NCBI GenBank assembly: GCA_016873575.1
Contig: VGWY01000123.1
Location: 1-7,877, forward strand
Origin: Nitrospira sp.
GTDB taxonomy: Bacteria; Nitrospirota; Thermodesulfovibrionia; Thermodesulfovibrionales; SM23-35
DNA: 7,877 nucleotides
Direction of reading: 5' to 3'
The notes beneath the pieces were generated by a model. It did not search any database and was not told the origin of the DNA. It saw nothing but the letters and a program-made list of their open reading frames with translations. Positions within the stretch are counted from its first letter, which is position 1; each line of letters starts with the position of its first letter. A program made the position numbers and the translations under genes. Below are positions 1-5,325 of this stretch, piece after piece.

Positions 1-342
1 CTCGGCTATCACCTCTCGATGGTAGAGGCATATGCAGGGGAAAACATGAATGATAATTACATAAAGTTCTTCTTCAAAGGTGGGGGAGCCGCATATGACA
101 GGAGATTAAGAAGGGTTAGACTTGTAACAGAGATTTTGAAGAAAATAGGCTTTAAGATAAATCTTAAAGAAGATGTGATAAATGCTATCCTCACTAAATA
201 TAAACAAACAGCTATCGAAGAGAAATTAGAGATCCTCGGCAGAATGACGGTTTATACCAAACAACTGGATATGGTCTTGTTCAATGATGCTATAACTGAT
301 ATGTATATTGAACAATTCATCAAAGAGCACATTAAACAGTAA
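1..342 (+). CDS. PEP synthase-like (PEP/pyruvate-binding) protein, C-terminal end
   Basis: The frame is open from base 1 (LGYHLS precedes the first Met at base 19) and stops at TAA 340-342, so this is the 3' end of a longer gene entering from the left. The visible 113 residues contain GENMNDNYIKFFFKGGGA, followed by an arginine-rich helix (RRLRRVR) and a C-terminal stretch with LEILGRM and QLDM. From memory, this combination is typical of the C-terminal tail of large PEP/pyruvate-binding (PEP synthase/PPDK-like) proteins of anaerobic Deltaproteobacteria and Nitrospirota. Those proteins carry an N-terminal ATP-grasp domain and a swivelling His domain, neither visible here. It is the only plus-strand gene and converges on the minus-strand DUF559 remnant. 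Family assignment is by recognition of the tail only, and the catalytic part is outside the window. Confidence 0.6.
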   Translation, partial: LGYHLSMVEAYAGENMNDNYIKFFFKGGGAAYDRRLRRVRLVTEILKKIGFKINLKEDVINAILTKYKQTAIEEKLEILGRMTVYTKQLDMVLFNDAITDMYIEQFIKEHIKQ

Positions 343-371
343 ATGCCTTCGAGTATCGAGTAGGTTAATCT

Positions 372-411
372 TCTCCATTTCCCCTCTTTGGCAAAGAGGG
401 GTTAGGGGAGA
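372..411. repeat. C-rich/G-rich palindromic element, copy 1
   Basis: The core is a 10-bp perfect inverted repeat, CCCCTCTTTG (381-390) against CAAAGAGGGG (392-401), with a one-base centre. It is followed by TTAGGGGAG, and a weaker outer arm TCTCC/GGAGA lies at 372-376 and 407-411. It belongs to the same nested-palindrome family as the copies at 587-631, 819-855, 2495-2517, 2521-2567, 2974-3023 and 3065-3094. It sits between the 3' ends of two convergent genes and could also act as a hairpin terminator, although no good T-tract follows on either strand. Confidence 0.8.
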
Positions 412-420
412 TTTTATTAA

Positions 421-798
421 TCATAATCTGCTCCATATCTTTTCTAAAACTGCATCAATCTGCCCTAATACCTCTCTATCTGAAAACCTTAAAATAGTTA
501 TTCACGCTCTCCTCATATAATCATCTCTCGTCTTGTCTTTTTCTCTTCCCTCAGCGCTATAATGTTGCCCGCCATCAACTTCTATAAATCCCCCTCAGTC
601 CCCCTTTATTAAAGGGGGATTTAGGGGGATTGGACAATAAAAATCAGCAATGTAGTTGTCTATAATCTTCTGCCTGTAAAACTGAAATCCATTTAATTGT
701 TTACCCCTAAGTTTTGACCATAGCAACATCTCTGCATCTGTCATGTTTCTTCTTAAGTTCCTCGATATTTGTTTAAGACTTTTATTATACGAAAGCAT
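421..798 (-). pseudogene. DUF559 endonuclease-like gene, inactivated
   Basis: Read on the minus strand, one continuous frame encodes a DUF559 (Vsr-like PD-(D/E)XK nuclease superfamily) protein: an LRRNMTDAEMLLW helix, FYRQK, then IADFYCP. After the interruption it continues IEVDGGQHYS, KDKTRDDYMRR, ITILRFSDREV and IWSRL before TGA at 421-423. The Asp of ADFYCP and the Glu of IEVDG are the expected catalytic acids, so the fold was once complete. Two lesions are visible. A 45-bp palindromic element (587-631) sits between CP and IEVDG; it adds 15 codons, one of them TGA (595-597), where relatives have about five. A second in-frame TGA (502-504) replaces the Gly of the usual (Q)GI motif. No frameshift is needed anywhere, so decay looks recent. 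The start is ATG 798; TTG 810 is an alternative. Palindromes flank the gene on both sides. Confidence 0.85.
587..631. repeat. Palindromic element inserted inside the DUF559 pseudogene
   Basis: This is the best-formed copy of the family. Outer arms are AATCCCCCT (587-595) and AGGGGGATT (623-631); inner arms are CCCCCTTTA (600-608) and TAAAGGGGG (610-618) with one base between. It is 45 bp long, exactly 15 codons. On the minus strand it is read as IPLNPPLIKGD, then stop, then GGF, between the CP and IEVDG motifs of DUF559. The clear host-gene sequence on each side fixes its boundaries to within a few bases, which makes this copy useful for defining the element's ends. Confidence 0.9.
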
Positions 799-818
799 AT
801 CTATTCCCAAGAGTTTTC

Positions 819-855
819 AAATCCCCCCTTACCCCCCTTTTCTAAAGGGGGGATT
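819..855. repeat. Palindromic element, partial copy
   Basis: AATCCCCCC (820-828) lies before an inner hairpin of CCCCCCTTT (832-840) and AAAGGGGGG (844-852). The outer right arm seen in the 587-631 copy is absent; instead the inner right arm runs into ATT, so AATCCCCCC can pair with GGGGGGATT (847-855). It lies just upstream of the DUF559 remnant and downstream of the spermidine-synthase-like gene, and is probably a three-arm derivative of the family. Confidence 0.8.
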
Positions 856-919
856 ACCAACAAGTATACTTTTTAGGAAGATTTTACCCACTCACTTCCA
901 TGAAGAACCAAAATTAATT

Positions 920-2482
920 TTACAGTCCTTTAATAATTTTTATTATATAATTATCAACCGGCGCATAATTATCCGTTAATATGGGAATATCCTTTTTTAT
1001 TTCCTTGGTCCACAGGTGTTTTAGATATTCATTTAATTCAGGATTGCTATTTTCAAAGGAAGGTTTTTTCTTTGATTTTAGCGCTATAAGCATTATATTT
1101 TGCACTAATGAACCTTCGCGGAAGTCGTTAACAGGAAATAGATATGCTTGAGGGAATACATTCTTAAACGTTGCATATTCAGCCCTCAGAAATTTCCCTT
1201 TTTCTCCTTCTATTGAAGAAATAATATTGATCAGAACCACGCCATCATCATTGAGCGTTTCATACATCTTCTTGACCATTTCTCTTGTCGTCAGTTGATA
1301 GGGTAAAGTATAAAAAGTGCTGAAGGCGTCTCCAAAGATTACATCATATTTGTTTTTTGTTCTGTTTAAAAATGTTCTTCCATCTTCGTGATGTATTGCT
1401 AATCTCGGATCATCTTTAAGATTGAAATATTGTTTGGCTAATTCTGTCAGCATAGGATCAATTTCTACTACGTCAAGTCTTGCATCAGGAAATTTTTTAA
1501 AATAATCCTTCGGGTATGAGTACCCTGCCCCTCCGATCATTAAGGAATTTTTTAAGTCGGGGTTGAAATGCATTGCCAAACGATAATATTTTGTGTATTC
1601 AATAACTAATTCATCATCCTTATCCAGAAACATAGCTGATTGTACTTCTTTCGGATTTGTTACCATGTTCAGTGTTGGTCTGTTTGTCTTTTCGTCTATG
1701 CTTTTATATATCAAAACCCTGTTGTACTGTGTATCAACATCTATAAAACCTTGCTTTTTTAAAAATGTATTGTAGGAATTTACTGCCAGAACACATATCA
1801 CTAAAAAGAGCATGATTGAGATTTTTAATATAAGAATACTTTTACGATAGGCAAGGAGAGAAGTAAACACTAATACGATAGAAAGGACAAGAAGAATGTT
1901 TGAGCTTCCGAAATAGGCAATAAGAAAAAAACCTGCCAAGAATGTTCCGGCAATACTGCCGATTGTAGAAATCGCATAGAGACTGCCAACAGTTTTCCCG
2001 GAACTGTCCAGATCTTTTATTTTAAGTCTGACAGCATAAGGCGTGATCATACCCAGCAATACACTTGGCAGAGCAAAAAGGATTAAAGTTGCAATGGTCG
2101 CATTGAGATGGATATTAACAATATTGTTCTGGAGAAAATCGAGCACCATTGATTTTAATAAGATAATCATTCCAACAGAAATTGCCGAAATAAAAATTAT
2201 CATTGAAAATATCTTATAATCTGGTTTCTTATCTGCTATTCTTCCACCCCACCAATAGCCAAGGCTTAAACTTCCCAATATGATTCCGATTAGACTTGTC
2301 CAGACAATAATCGATGTTCCTACGTAAGGAGCAAGAACTCTTGAACCAACAAGCTCAAGGATCATTACTACAGCCCCGCAGATAAATACAATGATTTCTA
2401 AAATATATTTTTTCATAAGCTGCATTATCTCAATTGCATTATTCTCTAATGCGTATACCTTCAGTGAAAGGCGGGATATCAT
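920..2482 (-). CDS. Membrane-anchored spermidine-synthase-like protein
   Basis: The 520-residue frame has two parts. Residues about 24-235 carry some seven hydrophobic segments (for example 27-47, 56-76, 91-110, 127-150, 165-190, 194-212, 216-235), including LELVGSRVLAPYVG, usual for the first helix of fused membrane/spermidine-synthase proteins. Residues about 250-520 form a class I methyltransferase-like aminopropyltransferase domain: nucleotide loop MIGGAGYS (315-322), VVEIDP (338-343), EDGRTF (366-371), DVIFGDAF (380-387, candidate catalytic Asp385) and LTDNYAPVD (502-510). The canonical spermidine synthase D-x-T-D element is replaced by DAFS, so the amine substrate and even the reaction are uncertain. 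ATG 2482 abuts a palindrome and has an AAGGTGG-like site. Family N-termini favour Met20 (2425) or Met23 (2416, MKKYILEI), though neither has a good ribosome site. The gene looks more AT-rich than the TauE cluster. Confidence 0.85.
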   Translation of the reverse strand: MISRLSLKVYALENNAIEIMQLMKKYILEIIVFICGAVVMILELVGSRVLAPYVGTSIIVWTSLIGIILGSLSLGYWWGGRIADKKPDYKIFSMIIFISAISVGMIILLKSMVLDFLQNNIVNIHLNATIATLILFALPSVLLGMITPYAVRLKIKDLDSSGKTVGSLYAISTIGSIAGTFLAGFFLIAYFGSSNILLVLSIVLVFTSLLAYRKSILILKISIMLFLVICVLAVNSYNTFLKKQGFIDVDTQYNRVLIYKSIDEKTNRPTLNMVTNPKEVQSAMFLDKDDELVIEYTKYYRLAMHFNPDLKNSLMIGGAGYSYPKDYFKKFPDARLDVVEIDPMLTELAKQYFNLKDDPRLAIHHEDGRTFLNRTKNKYDVIFGDAFSTFYTLPYQLTTREMVKKMYETLNDDGVVLINIISSIEGEKGKFLRAEYATFKNVFPQAYLFPVNDFREGSLVQNIMLIALKSKKKPSFENSNPELNEYLKHLWTKEIKKDIPILTDNYAPVDNYIIKIIKGL

Positions 2483-2494
2483 AACCCCACCTTG

Positions 2495-2517
2495 CCTCCC
2501 CTTAAGTTAAGGGGAGG
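2495..2517. repeat. Palindrome CCTCCCCTTAA, left outer copy
   Basis: A perfect 11-bp inverted repeat, CCTCCCCTTAA (2495-2505) and TTAAGGGGAGG (2507-2517), with a single G between. Together with the bases before it, the 15-mer CTTGCCTCCCCTTAA (2491-2505) recurs exactly at 3061-3075 on the other side of the DUF559 gene. It lies 12 bases upstream of the first possible ATG (2482) of the spermidine-synthase-like gene, so its hairpin would form at that gene's ribosome site. Confidence 0.85.
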
Positions 2518-2520
2518 AAT

Positions 2521-2567
2521 AACCCCCCTTCATCCCCCCTTAAATTAAGGGGGGACAGAGGGGGGTT
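2521..2567. repeat. Nested palindromic element overlapping the DUF559 3' end
   Basis: Outer arms are AACCCCCCT (2521-2529) and AGGGGGGTT (2559-2567); inner arms are CCCCCCTTAA (2534-2543) and TTAAGGGGGG (2545-2554) with a one-base centre. The architecture (outer arm, short spacer, inner palindrome, short spacer, outer arm) is the same as the 587-631 copy, but with six-base C/G runs and TTAA in place of TTTA. The stop codon of the intact DUF559 gene (2540-2542) lies in its inner arm. Confidence 0.9.
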
Positions 2568-2917
2568 ACTCTCTCCGCCAATTTGGTTAAGATACTGCTT
2601 ATATCAATCAATATCTCATGGTTCCAAAATCGCATCACTTCAATACCCTGAGCTTTTAGATACTCTGAACGAACCGCATCATATTCCCGGTTCTCGTTCT
2701 CAATGTGCTGTCCGCCATCCAATTCTACGGCAAGCTTCAGAGTCGGACAGTAAAAGTCTAAGATATAGGGGCCAATACTGTACTGACGGAAAAATCTCAT
2801 TCTATAAAACTGCTTATTTCGCACATGCGCCCAGAAGGTCTTTTCCGCTTCGGTCTGATTGCGCCTCAGCTCTCGTCGCCTTTGCTTCAATGCCGGGTCA
2901 TTCCTTAAGAATTTCAT
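2540..2917 (-). CDS. DUF559 endonuclease-like protein, intact
   Basis: This 125-residue protein has the full DUF559 pattern: RRELRRNQTEAEKTFW (about 14-29), FFRQ (42-45), ILDFYCP (52-58), AVELDGGQH (63-71), YDAVRSEYLKAQGIEVMRFWN (79-99). Asp54 and Glu65 with the DGGQH loop are the expected PD-(D/E)XK-type metal-binding residues. The family is related to the Vsr mismatch endonuclease; in vivo roles of stand-alone copies are not established. The start ATG 2917 has GGAG six bases upstream. The last residues (about VTPLCPPLI) and the stop are encoded by the palindrome at 2521-2567, so the original C-terminus may have been replaced. Palindromes flank it on both sides: 2495-2517 and 2521-2567 on one, 2974-3023 and 3065-3094 on the other. 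A second, dead paralogue lies at 421-798. Confidence 0.88.
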   Translation of the reverse strand: MKFLRNDPALKQRRRELRRNQTEAEKTFWAHVRNKQFYRMRFFRQYSIGPYILDFYCPTLKLAVELDGGQHIENENREYDAVRSEYLKAQGIEVMRFWNHEILIDISSILTKLAERVTPLCPPLI

Positions 2918-2973
2918 AACTCTCCATTGCCTACTCTTACTAATAAGTACACAAGTAAGCGATCAGATTTACA

Positions 2974-3023
2974 TAACTCCCCCTCGCCCCCTCTTAGATT
3001 AAGAGGGGGTTGGGGGGGTGTTA
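2974..3023. repeat. Nested palindromic element upstream of DUF559
   Basis: Inner arms are CCCCCTCTTA (2987-2996) and TAAGAGGGGG (3000-3009) around a GAT loop. Outer arms TAACTCCCCC (2974-2983) and GGGGGTGTTA (3014-3023) pair with one mismatch. It is the counterpart of 2521-2567 on the 5' side of the intact DUF559 gene. The rest of this roughly 220-base stretch between DUF559 and the JAMM gene holds one more palindrome and no recognisable gene. Confidence 0.85.
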
Positions 3024-3064
3024 CTTAATTCACAAATGTCGTCATACTTATGAACTCCTTCTTG

Positions 3065-3094
3065 CCTCCCCTTAATTTAAAGGGGTAGGGGAGG
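3065..3094. repeat. Palindrome CCTCCCCTTAA, right outer copy
   Basis: Outer arms CCTCCCC (3065-3071) and GGGGAGG (3088-3094) enclose an imperfect inner palindrome, CCCCTTAA against TTAAAGGGG. The first 15 bases, CTTGCCTCCCCTTAA (3061-3075), are an exact direct copy of 2491-2505. The intact DUF559 gene and its two inner palindromes are thus enclosed by a matching outer pair, giving a symmetrical unit of roughly 600 bp (about 2491-3096). Confidence 0.85.
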
Positions 3095-3140
3095 ATCCAC
3101 ATAATTCCCATAAGAGATTTAAATATTTATAATAACAAAA

Positions 3141-3917
3141 TTAGGCCGCAACGATGTCCAGGCAGGTCTTTGCAGGGTAGGTCACTAAAATCTTTCTGAA
3201 ACTCTTAAAAGTGTAAGCGAAAAGACCCCATCTGCAGATGATCAGGTGTGGCTTGCCTGGATTGGCCATGAGCAGGGCCATATCCTTCATTGATGGGGTA
3301 CGGCAATAGGGAATAAGATGTGTGTGATAGGTGCCGATTATCTCTTGCTTATTAAGCCCTAACCAGTTGTCGAGATTCCTGCCTATCATCTGGTAGGCTT
3401 TCACATCGAAACTCAATTCTCTAAAATTCCGTGTTTTAAAAAACCCCTTTTCTTCAAGGATGGCGTTTTCTGTCAGGTCTTCTATATTGGCCCCCTCTCT
3501 TTCAAGACGTCCATGAAGAAGGCCAAAACGTTCTTTCCTCTCCCTCTCGGAAAGACTGAGTTCCTGTTCAAGGATCTGATTGATATGTTTTGGTATGGTA
3601 ACCTTTTTCAATGGCCATTGTTTTTGAGAGACCTCAAGCCAGCCGATTGCAATAAGCCTTTCCACCTCATTTAGGGTTTCCTTCATGGCTTTACTGAGAT
3701 TTTTGTCAGCTATAGGATGATAGAGGGCAACCTGGTAAGGAGTCAGATACCCATCTAAGGGATCTTGAAATGCCTTGAAAATATATTCTGGAACTTTTAA
3801 TTTATCATTTTTGCCAGTCCTAACGAGAATCTCTGCTGGTTCCTCAGGGAAGAATTTTTTTACAAGATCAATAAGTCTCTGGAATACAGCATAGGGTATA
3901 TCGTGGTAGAATCTCAT
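3141..3917 (-). CDS. JAMM/MPN (JAB) metalloprotease-like protein with unknown N-terminal domain
   Basis: The C-terminal half of this 258-residue protein matches a JAMM zinc isopeptidase domain. ERFGLLHG (129-136) supplies the E-x-x-G-L-x-x-G strand with Glu129. EIIGTYHTH (192-200) supplies His198 and His200, and PSMKD (208-212) supplies Ser209 and Asp212. HLIICRWGLFAYTF (224-237) fits the following strand pair. The spacing is H-x-H-x8-S-x2-D, one residue longer than the usual x7. Residues 1-125 are not a domain I recognise; they are mixed charged/hydrophobic with no membrane segment, so the protein is probably cytoplasmic. JAMM proteins cleave isopeptide or peptide bonds, often of ubiquitin-like proteins, or process sulfur-carrier tails; no such partner gene is visible here. 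An in-frame TAA lies three codons before ATG 3917, and no clear ribosome site precedes it. A short inverted-repeat element (3929-3996) begins 12 bases upstream. Confidence 0.7.
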   Translation of the reverse strand: MRFYHDIPYAVFQRLIDLVKKFFPEEPAEILVRTGKNDKLKVPEYIFKAFQDPLDGYLTPYQVALYHPIADKNLSKAMKETLNEVERLIAIGWLEVSQKQWPLKKVTIPKHINQILEQELSLSERERKERFGLLHGRLEREGANIEDLTENAILEEKGFFKTRNFRELSFDVKAYQMIGRNLDNWLGLNKQEIIGTYHTHLIPYCRTPSMKDMALLMANPGKPHLIICRWGLFAYTFKSFRKILVTYPAKTCLDIVAA

Positions 3918-3928
3918 GCAATCTTACT

Positions 3929-3996
3929 TAGTGTCTGTACATAATTCTGTACATAATAAGGTGGTATTTTGAATAGCAATTTATAAACAGACACTA
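3929..3996. repeat. 68-bp inverted-repeat element (MITE-like)
   Basis: Perfect 10-bp terminal inverted repeats, TAGTGTCTGT (3929-3938) and ACAGACACTA (3987-3996), enclose 48 bases without coding capacity. The element lies between the 3' end of the small membrane protein gene (stop 4013) and the start of the JAMM gene (3917). Size and structure fit a minimal non-autonomous insertion or solo end, but no flanking target duplication is evident. It could equally be a transcriptional hairpin or an operator region. On the minus strand it contains TTGCTA, then TATGTA 18 bases on, a weak promoter-like pair pointing at the JAMM gene. Confidence 0.5.
3934..3957. repeat. 12-bp tandem duplication
   Basis: TCTGTACATAAT occurs twice head to tail (3934-3945 and 3946-3957), overlapping the left arm of the inverted-repeat element. 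Each unit contains the palindrome TGTACA, so two such sites lie 12 bases apart, about one helical turn. That would suit a dimeric repressor, or it may be simple duplication within the element. Confidence 0.7.
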
Positions 3997-4012
3997 CTTG
4001 ATATCCGCCTTA

Positions 4013-4138
4013 TTAGCCCTTTTTATGTCTTTCTGGAGGTTTATTCTTTTTGGATCTTCTTAGCCAGTTGCCTATGTTTAACCCTATAAGTAGCGCGCCC
4101 AAAATAAGCAAAAACAATATTATGTATTCCAGCACCAA
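4013..4138 (-). CDS. Small single-helix membrane protein (about 41 aa)
   Basis: A short minus-strand gene follows the 375-aa gene after 21 bases. It has a good ribosome site, AAGGAG (4146-4151), seven bases before TTG 4138; GTG 4135 is the next codon and an alternative start. It ends at TAA 4013-4015, with a second TAA immediately after. The product begins VLEYIILFLLILGALLIG, a single strongly hydrophobic segment, followed by NIGNWLRRSKK and a basic hydrophilic tail (about 20 residues, rich in Lys/Arg, with PPERHKK). This is a classic small N-out/C-in inner-membrane protein. I do not recognise a family. The coupling to the upstream four-helix protein suggests it is a partner or accessory of that protein. 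The non-ATG start and small size make it easy to miss. Confidence 0.6.
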   Translation of the reverse strand: MVLEYIILFLLILGALLIGLNIGNWLRRSKKNKPPERHKKG

Positions 4139-4159
4139 TTCTTTACTCCTTGAAACTTT

Positions 4160-5287
4160 TCAATATTTATTAATCGATACGATATACCCGTTCCTGACTC
4201 CTGAGTCAAATCCTGCTATTGCTACAGAATCTCCCTCAGAGGCATTCTGAACCACGATAGATCCCGTATATCGTCCTGCTTCATTCAGAAGGGTAAGCTT
4301 GTCGCCGGGCTGGACGCCATGTCTTGTCCCCAGACCAAAGGCAATTTCGTACCCTTCCACTCCTGCACTGACTCGATAGACCTCTGCCTTTCCTTCTTGA
4401 GCGAGGAGATGTTCTATTTTCCTGGAGAGATAGAATACTGTGCCAAAAGAGAGTCCTATAAAAGGCAAACAAAAGACCACAATCCACCAGGGGGGAATAC
4501 CTGAACTCCGCTGAATGAATGACTTGAAGCCCTGGCGAATACTGAGATGGTCTTGATAGACTTTAATCAGAACGACAGGCGCCGGCTTTTCAGGTTCTGG
4601 TTTATACCCCTCAGGGGTTACCATTAATCGGTATTCTCCCGGTATGATATCAGGACTCACCGTTAAACGCCCTATCCACATAGCTCCCCCAAACCAGATC
4701 CCTGTTCGAACCTCGCTGAAGGAAAGCCGTATAAGATCCGAAGTGCTTCTATAGGTCAGCTCCTCGATGGGCACTTTTTTCTCCAGTGGGCCTGTAATCT
4801 CCAGAGTTGCCCCTGGCAGGACATTGAAGACATTTAAAGGCGTTCTGAACTTGGCCTGGCATGAGTCAAGGAGTGATAAAGCAACGATGAATAGACAAAG
4901 AGCTGCTGTCTTCTGGAAGAAACTCCTCCATTTTGAAATCCGGGCTAATTTGCTGTGCTCTCTGGTCAGCATCATTGGTATTTCATGGGAGACAGCAGGA
5001 GTTTTTTTCTGCCATGTTGCAGCAGCAGACTCTTTTGCTTTTTCTTTTTTCACCCTTTCCTTTTCGGTAGAGTGAGCTGGTATTTCAGGTTGTGTCTCCT
5101 TTGTTCTGAGTATTTTGATAACAAAGATTCCAAGAACAAGGGTGGGAATGAGCATCATGAAAAAGTATTTAAAAAAAACAATGGTAAATAATTCTGGTTC
5201 TTTACCCGCAAGAAGTATGCTTATGCACAATTCGGCGATAATCAGAATGTTCAGAACAACCTGTGCTATTCTCTGCCTTTTATTCAC
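4160..5287 (-). CDS. Four-helix membrane protein of unknown function
   Basis: This 375-residue protein does not match a family I can name. Hydrophobic segments lie at about 10-27, 33-60, 123-141 and 266-286. Charge distribution (RTKE after helix 2, RISKWRSFFQK before helix 3, LSRKIEH after helix 4) predicts cytoplasmic N- and C-termini and a cytoplasmic Lys/Glu-rich linker (61-122). A roughly 125-residue beta-rich domain (142-265) would lie outside the membrane. The C-terminal part (300-375) contains GLGTRHGVQPGDKLTLL (318-334) and later SVAIAGF, a small beta-barrel pattern also seen in FlgT-type C-terminal domains: a glycine-rich turn, GV-x-x-GD, then hydrophobic strands. The start is GTG 5287 with GAGGAG 13 bases upstream, rather far. 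It lies just after the terminator of the lipoprotein operon and so probably has its own promoter. The small membrane protein at 4013-4138 follows. Confidence 0.75.
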   Translation of the reverse strand: MNKRQRIAQVVLNILIIAELCISILLAGKEPELFTIVFFKYFFMMLIPTLVLGIFVIKILRTKETQPEIPAHSTEKERVKKEKAKESAAATWQKKTPAVSHEIPMMLTREHSKLARISKWRSFFQKTAALCLFIVALSLLDSCQAKFRTPLNVFNVLPGATLEITGPLEKKVPIEELTYRSTSDLIRLSFSEVRTGIWFGGAMWIGRLTVSPDIIPGEYRLMVTPEGYKPEPEKPAPVVLIKVYQDHLSIRQGFKSFIQRSSGIPPWWIVVFCLPFIGLSFGTVFYLSRKIEHLLAQEGKAEVYRVSAGVEGYEIAFGLGTRHGVQPGDKLTLLNEAGRYTGSIVVQNASEGDSVAIAGFDSGVRNGYIVSINKY

Positions 5288-5325
5288 CTCTAAATTAATA
5301 CTCCTCGTTGCATTTTACCATAAGT

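Noticed and set aside
381..401. Rho-independent terminator for the plus-strand gene
   Set aside because: The hairpin is strong, but no T-tract follows directly, and the same sequence type occurs inside genes, so it is listed as a repeat.
308..520. Plus-strand frame of 70 codons
   Set aside because: It is the antisense of the DUF559 remnant and a palindrome; its product includes repeat-derived SPLWQRGVRGD and has no start signal.
743..979. Plus-strand frame of 78 codons
   Set aside because: Antisense to the DUF559 5' end and the spermidine-synthase-like 3' end; its PPYPPFLKGG segment is just the palindrome read through.
372..3094. CRISPR array
   Set aside because: The repeated units differ in sequence, are irregularly spaced with whole genes between them, and are nested palindromes, not direct repeats with uniform spacers.
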